Assembly: GCA_032718475.1 (NCBI GenBank)
Contig: JAUCBJ010005581.1
Span: 1 to 23,718, forward strand
DNA: 23,718 nt
Direction: 5' to 3'
From: Nemertoderma westbladi
Taxonomy: Eukaryota > Xenacoelomorpha > Nemertodermatida > Nemertodermatidae
In this document: positions 8,654 through 16,744 of the stretch, in pieces
Position numbering within the stretch: the stretch's first letter is position 1
How the letters are laid out: every line of letters starts with the position of its first letter
Notes under the pieces: model-generated
What the model saw: only the letters and a program-made list of their open reading frames with translations
The model's database searches: none
Told to the model about the DNA's origin: nothing
Position numbers and translations under genes: made by a program

Positions 8654-9038
8654 ATGGCGAGTATCCCCAGGAGGGTCCAGCTGGACAGAGTAGAGTCAGA
8701 TGTTAGCGGCGAGAGTGGGCGAGCGAGAAGACGTCAGTCGGAAGAGAGAAGAAGAATAGTAGAGTTTACCCGAGAGGTCGAAGAGAGAAGAAGAGAAGAT
8801 ACTAGAAGAAGCATTGCTACGAGCAACCGGAGAGCAAGGATGGATAGAGAGCTGTCGGTAGTAGAGATGGAGTTAGGGAGTCAGTGGGGTCGAACCCCGG
8901 GAGATTGCCGTCGCCCCGGAGAAACGCACCGCATGCCAGGAGAAGGGTACAGAACGTACCGATACGAGGATGAGAACAGGAGAGGGGATCGAAGAGAAAC
9001 TTCCCGACGGGATATAGCTGCCGATCGAGAGTACGGTA
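8654..9038 (+). pseudogene. Arg/Glu-rich Gag-like fragment, upstream half of an interrupted ORF
   Basis: This open frame starts with ATG at 8654 and is rich in Arg, Glu and Ser, with a likely charged helix around residues 20-70. At 9027-9038 it meets the target-site duplication of the minus-strand LINE. The codons across the duplication read R-E-Y-G here and again at 12051-12062, in the same phase. The frame therefore continued into the Gag piece that starts after the LINE. No domain is recognised in this part. Charged low-complexity regions like this often precede the capsid domain in BEL/Pao Gag. Confidence 0.55.
9027..9038 (+). repeat. Target-site duplication of LINE copy 1, left copy
   Basis: GAGAGTACGGTA occurs here and at 12052-12063, exactly flanking the LINE. 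Twelve identical bases, with mismatches immediately outside, fit target-primed reverse transcription. Confidence 0.85.
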
Positions 9039-9077
9039 CTACTACTAGGATCGGCATGCTGCATTGCAGCTGCATTT

Positions 9078-10040
9078 TTAAGAATGCTGTGCCGGCTTGT
9101 CAACAAAATTGCACCGCCACAACTCCCTATCACCCATGACATTTGCTAGATCATCCGCATCTTTAAGGCCAGTGTCCTTTAAGATGTGTCTCAAGAAAGT
9201 CATGGGCTGTCCACCATGCTTATTCACTCCATGAGGCTGTCAAAGTACAAGATTATGCACTGGCTGGTCCTCACGGCGAAAGCAATGTCCTGCAAAGCGG
9301 AGGCGATTTTGTTCTAGTGTCAAGCTTGGGGGAACCAATGAGATACCGCCAATGTTATATAGTGTCTGGTTGGAGATGTGTGCATTGTACTTGACACAAT
9401 GAACCCGGCGTAGCATTCTTGTGAATGTGCCATCCAGAGATTTGGTGTCCTCAGCAGTTAGAGCCCAGCATGGACTCCCGTAGAGGAGTACTGGAACTAC
9501 TGCTGCTCTAAATAATCGGACCTTAAGTTTCCGATTAATTCTCGGTGACTTCCAAATCCTGGAAAGCCTATTCAAGGCTACCCATGCCTTTCCCTTACGT
9601 ATTCGAAGCTCCTTACCTGACTTCCGGATCCATGATCCCAGGTAACAGAACTCGTCCACATGCTCAAGCATACCATCCTTTGAGCTTATGCTCATCCGAT
9701 CAGAGGCTTGCTGAGGACTTTCAAGGTTAACTGTCAGAATTTTGGTCTTTCTGGAGTTAATAAAAAGACCAACACTAGAAGCAGCATGTTCTAATGAGCT
9801 GAGGAGCCGTTGGGCTCCCTCTAATGATTCTGAGAGTACTCCTAAGTCGTCAGCAAAGTCTAGATCAGTTAGGTACTTGGCAGGATTTCCTCGACTTCTG
9901 GAGCCAGTAGGTGGAGTTATCATCACCCCATCATCATTATAATGATCTAAGGACATGCGTAGAACATAGTCAACCACAATAATGAACAAGAATGGTGCAA
10001 GTGTGTCTCCTTGGAGGACGCCCCATAACACTTAAAATGG
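9078..10040 (-). pseudogene. LINE reverse transcriptase, second half, with stops
   Basis: This piece continues directly, in the same frame, from the endonuclease-RT ORF after two TAA codons (near 10032-10041). It has the RT block GVLQGDTLAPFLF, the catalytic FADD box (residues 59-62 of the ORF ending at 10031), the GLFINSRKTK motif, and a C-terminal region that runs to SLTLEQNRLRFAGH. A TGA at 9240-9242 interrupts it. LINE copy 2 has TGG (Trp) at the equivalent place, so this is a nonsense mutation. The frame otherwise continues to a TAA at 9078-9080. Compared with copy 2, about ten extra bases near 9085-9096 change the last residues. Confidence 0.85.
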
Positions 10041-11864
10041 TTATGTGTCACCGTCAACAGTAGACACAAATGTTGTCGAACCATCGTATACTGATCTGAT
10101 TGCTGCAATAATTTCATCAGGAATCCCATATAATGAAAGTATGCTGAACATACGTGAGCGAGAGACTGAATCAAAGGCCTTGAAGAAGTCAACAAAGATA
10201 ACAGCCAGGTGCCTGTCTTTCTTTTTTGATAACTCTTCAATTATCCTTCTAAGTGCCAAAATGGGCTCCATGGTCCCACGACCTTTACGGAACCCATTCT
10301 GATTTCCACGGAGCAGTCTCTCAATGGGATCCCTGATGCGATTTAATAGAATCCTATTGTATAGCTTTGCAGCAATCGAGATCAATGAGATTCCCCGAAA
10401 AGAACCATAGAGTGTTAGGTTGCCCTTCTTGGGAACTGGCACCAACTTATTTGTTTTCATTTCTTGTGGGACTCTTGTTGTTCGGTACATGTCTACTATG
10501 ATGGGATAGATGAGCTTTAAACACTCAGGTATTTTAAAAACCTCAGGGGGAACACCATCTACTCCACTGGCACGATTGGTCTTAATGCTCTTTGCAGCAG
10601 CCTCCACTTCTGCAAAGGAGATATCGCCAATGGGAATATCTGGGAGTACAGACTCAGACAGTTTTACTTCTATAAAGTTATCAGCTAATACCCTGTCATT
10701 ATTGAGGAGCTTTTCAAAGTGGGCTTTCCAACCATTGAGGCGATCGGCTGGTGATTCAGCCTTAACCTTGGTGGTTGGTTGTCTTTTCCGCCCAGTAAGC
10801 AGATTGATCGATTTCCATGCCTGGGATGATTGCCTGCTGTCGTCAGCATCATTGATGGCATCAACCTGTTGGTTTATTAGCTCCTGTAGATTAGCAGAGT
10901 ACTGCCTGTTCAGGGACCTAGATGCAGCCTTAACTGCATTCTTGGCCGCTGTAGTCTGTTTGAGTCGGGACTCTTTCGGCGCCTTATGAAGGTTATTTCG
11001 GCACTTCTGAATTTTGTTGTCAGTCCAGGGGGCCCTTTTCCTGTTTCGAGGGTATACAGGAACTGTTTCTGCAGCTGCGAACTTAACTGCTTCTGTAAAG
11101 GCAGTATAGCCCTCACAGTGATCTGACGCCTCAGAGGCAAGAGCCTCATACCTGTTGCTCAGCTGTAGTGTGAAGCTGGATCTCACACTTGGCTTTTGCA
11201 ACAGAGAGGACCAGTCATGCCGCGGCAAGGCTGATTTCGTTGTTCTGCTAGCACGCAGACTAAGTCTTACCTTGGCCACAATAAGGCGGTGATCACTGGA
11301 GAAGGGTCGAAGTGTAAATGCATTACAGTCTTGTATAGAGCTCCTGTATTTCCTACGAAACAGAATATGGTCTATCTGGGACTTGTGACCACTGGGTCCA
11401 CTATGAGTCCATAGCTTTCCAGTTCGCTTCTTGAACTGGGTTCCAGCCGAAAACAATCCATTTCCAGAGATAAAATCCTGAAGATGGACAGAATTTCGGT
11501 TAACACTATTGCTATAGACCCAGGGCGATGTAGGTGATTGATGCAGACTTGCATTAAAGTCTCCCAGGAATGTTAAGAATGCATGCTGATCCACTCCATC
11601 AGTAGCTGCTTGTAGATTGTGGTAGAAATTTTCCACCTCCTCTACAGGGGCAACACTAGTTGGAGAGTAGCACACAATCAGAACCACCTTAGGAAACTTC
11701 TTAGCCAGTCTTCCAGAACATGAGAAGTGGCAACGGATGATGCGGTTAGAGATTTGGTCTATTTTGTCCAATGCTGCATGTGCAGTTGGATTCATCAATA
11801 GACCAATTCCACCATTGCCACTATCATCCATGCCACTACTGACGCGAGGGCGAGTCGCCAACCA
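10041..11864 (-). pseudogene. LINE endonuclease and first half of reverse transcriptase
   Basis: This long open frame covers most of the endonuclease and the N-terminal RT. Counting from 11861, endonuclease motifs are GDFNA (100-104), SQIDHIL (161-167) and SDHRL (189-193), which supply the catalytic Asp/Asn and His residues of the APE fold. After a linker, RT motifs follow: SGVDGVPPEVFK (432-443), FRGISLISIAAKLYNRIL (488-505), NQNGFRKGRGT (520-530) and VDFFKAFD (557-564). The frame has no proper ATG. It is joined to the N-terminal endonuclease piece by a frameshift near a run of six G (minus strand, 11865-11870), and it ends at two TAA codons just before the catalytic RT blocks. Confidence 0.88.
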
Positions 11865-12049
11865 CCCCCCATACCCATGTCCTTAATCAGAACCTCATCA
11901 GTCTGTCCAGTCTGCATTCGGTGCTCTTGAACACCCACTGCGCTAAGAGAAAGCTTATCTGCCAAGGCAGTCAGCTCACCTTGTCGCATTGGGGACCCGA
12001 GTGTTAGGGTGTTTACTGAGGCTAGTCTTGTGACTTGCCTCAGATTCAC
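11865..12049 (-). pseudogene. LINE endonuclease N-terminus (frameshifted)
   Basis: The frame from 12049 begins with GTG, not ATG, right at the element's edge. It encodes the first endonuclease strand and the catalytic Glu motif GVQEHRMQ near residues 39-46. Homology moves to the next frame near the G6 run at 11865-11870. The lack of an ATG suggests that the element is 5'-truncated within or just before its ORF. Confidence 0.75.
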
Positions 12050-12051
12050 CA

Positions 12052-12063
12052 GAGAGTACGGTA
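12052..12063 (+). repeat. Target-site duplication of LINE copy 1, right copy
   Basis: GAGAGTACGGTA, identical to 9027-9038. The codon phase across it equals that of the left copy. Confidence 0.85.
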
Positions 12064-13357
12064 GTCGTGGGGAGGACTTCTCGAATCATTCGAGAAGGTT
12101 AAACTTCGGTTCGGAAGGGCACATGCAGACTGCAGGACATACTGTAGGCCTTACTGCACATACTATAGGCCATGCTGGGAGAGATAGTGTAGGCAATAGG
12201 GTAGCGCGAACGACGGGATTAGATCCGGAAGTTGCGGAATACATACTGGTAAGTAGGCAAGAAGTGGATAGGCCTATATCGGTACCGGCACAGCAGCATG
12301 ACTATAATATGCAGGGACATAACATATATCCAGGGGAGGGGAGAGTTTTTGCGGATAGGTGTATGGGCCCCAATATATTAACATCAACCCCAGTACCAAA
12401 TATAATACCGGTAGGGGGGGGGGGGGACAGGGTGACATTCCCCCATTACAATATCAACAATACACTCAAACAGGAATAAGAACATCGAGCCCCCTGGACG
12501 AGAACAGGTCGTGTGACACGGAAATATGGAGGGGGCTGTTACCCCCAATGATATATCCGACTCAAATAAAGTCAACAGGCCCGACGGGCGGACCGCACCC
12601 AACAGGAGAATCTGTACAGCATCCTTCGAGCCCATTGGAAGCACAGGCAATGGGAATGGCTACACTAATCGATGCACTGAAGACCAGGATCGAGTTACCA
12701 CCAGTCGAGCCATTTAAATTCAACGGAAGTAGGCCGGAAGAATACCTGCAATTCCGGCGCATGTACAGCAACGAGATATTAAGTAAGAACCTGACGCAGG
12801 CGGAATGCCTAAAATATTTACAGGTATATACTGGAGGCCAAGTGTACGACATCGTGAGGCAGTATCAGGGCATCTAGGGCGGCTTCACGACTGCATGGCG
12901 GGCCCTAGACAGGGAATACGGACACCCAGCCAAGATCATCCGGCAAACCCTGAGGGGTATAACATCGGATGGCCTACAGGATAACCCTGTCAGCATAAAG
13001 ACCTTCGCGAACAAGGTCGAGAAGGCGTTAATCGTGCTGAAAACGCTAGACGTGCCATACGAACTCAACGCATCTAATAACATCACCACGATAGCGCAGG
13101 CACTGCCGATCTGGCTGCGGAGCAAGTGGAGGAAGGTTGCCTTCTCCACACGGGAGAAGAAAGGTGCGGAGCCAGGGCTAGAGGAAATGTCAAACTTCCT
13201 CAACTACGAAGCAGAGTTGATTACAGAAAGAGCGCCAAAGACCGAATACAACAGGCCTAAACCCGAACACAATCCTGCAGATCCATTCCCGAGAGTAAGA
13301 CAGTCGCTACCACACGCGGCCACACAGCCACACTGTGGGCTACAAGCCCACAGTTAG
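12064..13357 (+). pseudogene. gag: BEL/Pao Gag (capsid domain), downstream half of the interrupted ORF
   Basis: The frame from the left half (8654-9038) continues after the LINE to a tract of 13 G at 12414-12426. Past the tract the Gag-like reading is in the next frame (12359-12877). The capsid domain of DUF1759 type begins near 12690 with EPFKFNGSRPEEYLQFRR, followed by the ECLKYLQVYTGGQ region. After an in-frame TAG at 12875-12877 it continues with TAWRALDREYGHP and a helical segment to a stop near 13357. The zinc knuckles and protease active site expected next are absent. This is therefore a broken Gag from a second BEL/Pao-like element, opposite in orientation to the first. Confidence 0.78.
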
Positions 13358-13508
13358 CTGGGAGTAGGACCACACCGTGGCAGGGACATAAAGAAAGTTA
13401 GGATGAGGTCCTGGAGATGAGGACGGGGCGGTGCAAGATAGCAGCGATAGCACCGGGATGGGATTATGGGGCAACGATCGACCCCCATCCAGATGATAGA
13501 ATCGATAA
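13358..13508 (+). other. Decayed joint between Gag and the protease tail
   Basis: All plus-strand frames carry stops here. By comparison with intact BEL/Pao elements, this is where zinc knuckles and the DSG protease centre should be. The 150-base length is far too short to hold them, so I infer an internal deletion. Confidence 0.5.
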
Positions 13509-14438
13509 ATATCAACGCCAGGCGACCAACCAACATTGAAGTCGAACAATATGTTCGTCCTGGACAGTATCGATTTCTCAATACCAGAGGTGGACGTTAG
13601 GAAGGTATCCATTATAGTAGGAATGGACTGCCCGACGGCCCACGAGAGAATGCAGACGGTCTTCGGCAAAGACAGACAACAGGATCCGACGGCGATCCTC
13701 ACGCTGTTCGGATGGACGCTTAGTGGCCCAGTTAAAACCAAGATTTCATCCAGGGTGACGGAGATATCAGGGTGCATGTTACCAGACACCGTAGACGCAG
13801 AGGATGAAGAGAAGAAACTGGAGATGGTAGATGAGCCAGGCGGGGAAGTAACAGTAGGAGAGTGGGCGGTGGAGAATGGATTTGACGCAGAAGACTTAGA
13901 GGCAATGGGATGGAACAAGGGTTCCAGCAAGTATCGGTATGGGGATGGAGAGGAGCGGATGGCGAGATGTCCAGAGGACAACCTGGAGGAGCGGACGGCG
14001 AGATGTCTGGAGGACAACAGTCCGGAGGAATGTCCAGAGGAGTGTCGGAAGGAGTGTCCGGAGGAGTGTCCAGAGGAGTGTCCGGAAGAGACGCCGGTCC
14101 GGTTGAGAGGCATACCAGCAAGGGGGAGGTCGAGTAAGAAGACAGGAAGGAAAGGGATAGGATTACTATTGTTCGTTCTGTTCTGTCTGTTCTTTCAGTT
14201 TCTTTCCATTCTGCCGCCAGGAGGCGACCAGATGAAGGATGGCATTTTGATGCCAGGAGATCAGGAAGTTAAGAAGGCGGCAGAGAGACCCGATTTTAGG
14301 GTGGCAGAAGAGGGAGAACCAAATCCTGGTGAGTTTGAATTGGCGAGGAAAGTGGGTCGAAAGATAAGAGGACGTACAGGGGGGCAGCGGGACAGTGCCT
14401 CATGGAAGAATCGATGGAAGATCGAGGGGCACCTTTAG
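13509..14438 (+). CDS. Protease-tail / CPEE-repeat / membrane-segment ORF of the plus-strand element
   Basis: This frame is open from 13509 to TAG at 14436-14438; the first ATG is at 13551. Counting from 13536, residues 23-65 carry the end of the BEL/Pao protease region (VSIIVGMDCPTAH and FGWTLSGP), but no DSG active site precedes it. An acidic stretch follows, then two copies of a 12-residue (36-base) unit and a Cys-Pro-Glu-Glu repeat (about 162-184). Next comes a basic linker, one hydrophobic segment of about 20 residues (207-227) that could span a membrane, and a basic C-terminus. Reverse transcriptase and integrase are missing. I infer a deletion derivative in which the protease tail is fused to a 3' ORF, perhaps an envelope-like or other membrane-protein remnant. 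That the 300-codon frame stayed open is notable. Function is unknown. Confidence 0.55.
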   Translation: MSTPGDQPTLKSNNMFVLDSIDFSIPEVDVRKVSIIVGMDCPTAHERMQTVFGKDRQQDPTAILTLFGWTLSGPVKTKISSRVTEISGCMLPDTVDAEDEEKKLEMVDEPGGEVTVGEWAVENGFDAEDLEAMGWNKGSSKYRYGDGEERMARCPEDNLEERTARCLEDNSPEECPEECRKECPEECPEECPEETPVRLRGIPARGRSSKKTGRKGIGLLLFVLFCLFFQFLSILPPGGDQMKDGILMPGDQEVKKAAERPDFRVAEEGEPNPGEFELARKVGRKIRGRTGGQRDSASWKNRWKIEGHL

Positions 14439-14447
14439 AGTTTAGTC

Positions 14448-14501
14448 GTCCAATATGTTGGACTGAGGGGGGTGGGAATGAGGGCGAGACGCCCTTCCCA
14501 C
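14448..14501 (+). terminator. Two perfect stem-loops right after the ORF stop
   Basis: The first hairpin is GTCCAA-TATG-TTGGAC at 14448-14463. The second spans 14472-14501: outer arms GTGGGAA/TTCCCAC, a TGA bulge, inner arms GGGCG/CGCCC and an AGA loop. They sit 10-60 bases after the TAG and just before AATAAA-like signals at about 14517-14528, as expected for a structured 3' end of a transcript. Confidence 0.6.
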
Positions 14502-14700
14502 ACAAAATAAGAAATATAAATAAATAAATCATTAAAATAATAAAATAATAAGTTAGATAGAAAGTTAGAAGTATGAAAGTTAGTAGAAGTTAGTAGAAGA
14601 TAGTAAGAAGTTAGTAGTCAGATAGTTAGTAGATAGTTAGATAGTAGGTAAGTAAGAAAGTTAGTAGAAGTTAGTTAACATTAGAAGTCGGCGGGTACAG
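14502..14700 (+). other. Poly(A)-signal-rich stretch and degenerate GTTAGTAGA microsatellite
   Basis: Several AATAAA matches occur at 14517-14550, followed by a purine-rich degenerate repeat built on TTAGTAGAAG / GTTAGATAG. A similar degenerate repeat resumes at 14960-15170. No ORF is supported. Confidence 0.55.
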
Positions 14701-14870
14701 GGAGTGTGGTATATAGACATACCACGGGAGTAGAGGGGTACGTGGTACCGTTAGAAGTAGGCAGTAAGGGAGTGTGGTATATAAACATACCACGGGAGTA
14801 GGAGGGTACGTAGTACCGGGAGGGTTAGAAGTCAGTGGGTATAGGGAGTGTGGTATATTGACATGCCACG
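14701..14870 (+). repeat. Tandem repeat (68-76 bp) with a conserved stem-loop in each unit
   Basis: Units start at 14701, 14769 and 14845 with GGAGTGTGGTATAT. Each holds the hairpin GTGGTAT / ATACCAC around a six-base loop (14706-14725, 14774-14793, 14850-14869). In unit three the change to ATGCCAC keeps the pair as G-U. Units one and two also hold a second stem, GGTAC/GTACC, with a three-base loop (14737-14749 and 14805-14817). Confidence 0.8.
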
Positions 14871-14879
14871 AGTAGTAGA

Positions 14880-14957
14880 GTGGTTGTGGGCACCGAAAGC
14901 GCCACGTAGATAGTAGAGCTAGTAGTAGAATGGTTGTGGGCACCAAAAGCGCCACGT
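14880..14957 (+). repeat. 50-bp duplication with TGGTTGTGGGCACC
   Basis: TGGTTGTGGGCACC(G/A)AAAGCGCCACGTAG occurs at 14880 and 14930. Each copy can form a short GGC/GCC stem. They extend the stem-loop-rich noncoding tract. Confidence 0.65.
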
Positions 14958-15308
14958 AGTCAGAGAGTTAGCAGAGGTAGAGAATTAGTAGAGTTAGGAG
15001 TTAATTAGAGTTAGTAGAGAGTCAGAGAGTTAGTAGAATTAGAGAGTTAGTAGTAAGTATAGTAAAAGAGTTAGATAAGTAGTTAGAAAATAAGTAGTAA
15101 GAGAGTTAGATAGTAAGTAGTAAGTAAGAGGTAAGATTTAGATAAGGTAGATAGAATGATAGCACAGGGGTAACATAAGAGACTTTGGGAGTAATAGAGA
15201 GTGCAGACGAGTACGATTCAGGTGTGGGGAGAGAGTGGAGTTAGAGTGGAGTTAGAGGATTAGTGTGTAGGATTAGAGGGTTAGAGGTTGAGTGAGAGAG
15301 CTTTTTAA
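14958..15308 (+). other. Purine-rich degenerate microsatellite, no gene seen
   Basis: The stretch is dominated by AGTTAGTAGA-like words and then by GGAGTTAGAG-like words. No ORF, RNA gene or promoter is supported. Confidence 0.6.
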
Positions 15309-15390
15309 AATTGTGTGAGAGAAATCCACAATTGTCTCAAACCAAGACGCCAGATGTCTTGGTGCAACATAGGTTGCGGTTGCACCAAGA
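15309..15390 (+). other. Three stem-loops, two of them mutually exclusive
   Basis: Stem 1 is AATTGTG/CACAATT at 15309-15315 and 15327-15333. Stem 2 is ACCAAGAC/GTCTTGGT at 15341-15348 and 15356-15363 with a seven-base loop. Stem 3 is TCTTGGTGCAAC/GTTGCACCAAGA at 15357-15368 and 15379-15390 (12 bp, ten-base loop). The 3' arm of stem 2 overlaps the 5' arm of stem 3, so only one can form at a time. Confidence 0.65.
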
Positions 15391-15462
15391 GAGGGTTGTA
15401 ACATCATACCCAGAGGGAGCGGCCTGGAAAGCCGACTCCAAGAAAGAGGACTCCACCCCACA

Positions 15463-15556
15463 CCCGATAATAGATCGGGCTCCAGCGGAATTGAAGCGCA
15501 CTTAGAGGTTGATGCTATAGATAGCATGGGGGGAGTGTGAGCGGATTCAATTCCGC
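15463..15556 (+). other. Further perfect inverted repeats across the LTR junction
   Basis: CCCGAT/ATCGGG at 15463-15479, ATGCTAT/ATAGCAT at 15512-15527, and an 11-bp pair GCGGAATTGAA (15485-15495) with TTCAATTCCGC (15546-15556) that brackets the polypurine tract and the start of the probable LTR. Confidence 0.6.
15526..15535 (+). other. Polypurine tract
   Basis: ATGGGGGGAG stands immediately before the TGTGA that begins the probable LTR. This is where plus-strand synthesis of a reverse-transcribed LTR element is primed. Confidence 0.5.
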
Positions 15557-16049
15557 CTCATAACCCCATAAAGTTGGGAAGTGGCGCCTTTCAGCAATAT
15601 TGGGGATACGAGGTTAATCACCATTAACCTCGTATCACACAACCAATACCGGGGACAACAAACCCCAAAGAGCCACACAAAGGGAGGTCAGAGGTTAAAC
15701 CTACTGGAGAGAGAAAGTAACAGCAGCGGGGGGGAAGCACTCCCACAGAGGTGAGAGGCGAGAATGAACCTATTAGCCAATCAGGGACAAGGGAGAGCAT
15801 CCGCTAGGTACTAAGGCCACAGTAGTGTAAGAGTGAATATATATTATCCATCAATTTGCATTACCATTCAGTTATCTCAGTCATCTAGGGCAGATCGGTG
15901 ACACTTTTGTACCGTCACCTTCCGTCACCTGTAACATCACCATTCAACTTCTATTAACAATATCTCAACTGTGCTATCACGTATATTATATTATCATTAA
16001 TCTATATCAACATCAGAATAACAACAACAAACTATTATTTCCAATCACA
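15536..16049 (+). mobile_element. Probable LTR (514 bp)
   Basis: The segment begins TGTGA and ends TCACA, a five-base inverted terminal repeat with the TG...CA ends of LTRs. It is preceded by a polypurine tract. It contains a 14-bp perfect stem with a CACC loop at 15605-15636 and an AT-rich TATA-like run near 15835. It lies on the same strand as the BEL-like pieces and could be their 3' LTR. No second copy is in the window, so the assignment rests on end structure alone. Confidence 0.45.
15605..15636 (+). other. 14-bp perfect stem-loop in the LTR
   Basis: GATACGAGGTTAAT pairs exactly with ATTAACCTCGTATC across the four-base loop CACC. It is the longest perfect hairpin in the window apart from the TIR element. 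Confidence 0.85.
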
Positions 16050-16050
16050 T

Positions 16051-16060
16051 TGGTGACGCG
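16051..16060 (+). other. Primer-binding-site-like sequence after the LTR
   Basis: TGGTGACGCG follows the LTR end by one base, in the position and with the TGG start of a primer-binding site. A 7-bp hairpin (CGGGATC/GATCCCG) lies at 16079-16096. I could not name the tRNA. Confidence 0.3.
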
Positions 16061-16099
16061 TAACTCAAATTAACCGGTCGGGATCCTCTGATCCCGTCA

Positions 16100-16296
16100 C
16101 AAATTTATCGACCCCAGCCTGGTTTACCACTGAGGGACGCGGTCCTTGTTGACCCGGGTGACGACCGAGCCGGTATTTCTCCTGGAGATTTTTCATACTC
16201 ATATCTTTCAGTTGCGGGAGTAAACCGCTTGTGGTCGCAACTCCTACAAGCGTCTTCGCAGTAGGTCGCCGTTGGTTGATAACCTTCTGCCGACCT
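16100..16296 (-). mobile_element. LINE 5'-region-like fragment, distal half
   Basis: On the minus strand this continues the sequence at 16745-17110 once LINE copy 2 and one target duplication are removed. The small reading frame that starts with ATG in GCCATGG at 16778-16780 runs on through this half to a stop at 16105-16107, about 78 codons in all with no known domain. The fragment's end (AAATTTGTGA) resembles the start of LINE copy 1 (GGTGAATCTG), so I infer a 5' UTR of the same family. Confidence 0.35.
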
Positions 16297-16305
16297 TGTC
16301 AGCAT
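16297..16305. repeat. Target-site duplication of LINE copy 2, left copy
   Basis: TGTCAGCAT here and at 16736-16744. It flanks the LINE fragment directly. Confidence 0.65.
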
Positions 16306-16735
16306 ACTAGCTAGGATCGGCATGCTGCATTGCAGCTGCATTTTTAAGAATTTTGTCAACAAAATTGCACCGCCACAACTCCCTATCACCCATGACATTT
16401 GCTAGATCATCCGCATCTTTAAGGCCAGTGTCCTTTAAGATGCGTCTCAAGAAAGTCATGGGCTGTCCACCATGCTTATTCACTCCATGAGGCTGCCAAA
16501 GTACAAGATTATGCACTGGCTGGTCCTCACGGCGAAAGCAATGTCCTGCAAAGCGGAGGCGATTTTGTTCCAGTGTCAAGCTTGGGGGAACCAATGAGAC
16601 ACCTCCAATGTTATATAGTGTCTGGTTGGAGATGTGTGCATTGTACTTGACACAATGAACCCGGCGTAGCATTCTTGTGAATGTGCCATCCAGAGATTTG
16701 GTGTCCTCAGCAGTTAGAGCCCAGCATGGACTGCC
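16306..16735 (-). mobile_element. LINE copy 2, 5'-truncated (430 bp)
   Basis: This is the C-terminal end of the same LINE as copy 1. The frame is open over about 140 codons, from SPCWALTAEDTKSLDGTF to the 3' end. It is almost identical to 9050-9477, with scattered single changes. It keeps TGG where copy 1 has TGA and lacks the ten extra bases near the end. The 3' tail on the minus strand is CCTAGCTAGT, close to the TAG-repeat tail of copy 1. The break after GGACT (16728-16732) marks 5' truncation. Confidence 0.88.
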
Positions 16736-16744
16736 TGTCAGCAT
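16736..16744. repeat. Target-site duplication of LINE copy 2, right copy
   Basis: TGTCAGCAT, matching 16297-16305. Confidence 0.65.

Larger units (their letters stand above)
9039..12051 (-). mobile_element. Non-LTR retrotransposon (APE-type LINE), copy 1
   Basis: A 3.0-kb LINE lies on the minus strand between 12-bp target-site duplications. It encodes an apurinic-type endonuclease followed by reverse transcriptase, with no visible second ORF upstream, so it is probably 5'-truncated at the start of the endonuclease ORF. The 3' end, on the minus strand, is a short TAGTAGTAG tail rather than poly(A), as in some RTE- and I-like families. I do not assign a clade. The copy is dead: a frameshift, two close stops in the RT region, and a third stop near the C-terminus. 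Confidence 0.9.

Noticed and set aside
13340-14121. Ser/His-rich minus-strand ORFs opposite the protease-tail ORF
   Set aside because: They mirror the CPEE and Arg/Glu repeats of the plus strand. The plus strand has the protease motifs.
14701-14957. CRISPR-like array
   Set aside because: The repeats are long, only three or two copies, variable in spacing, and in a eukaryotic transposon context.
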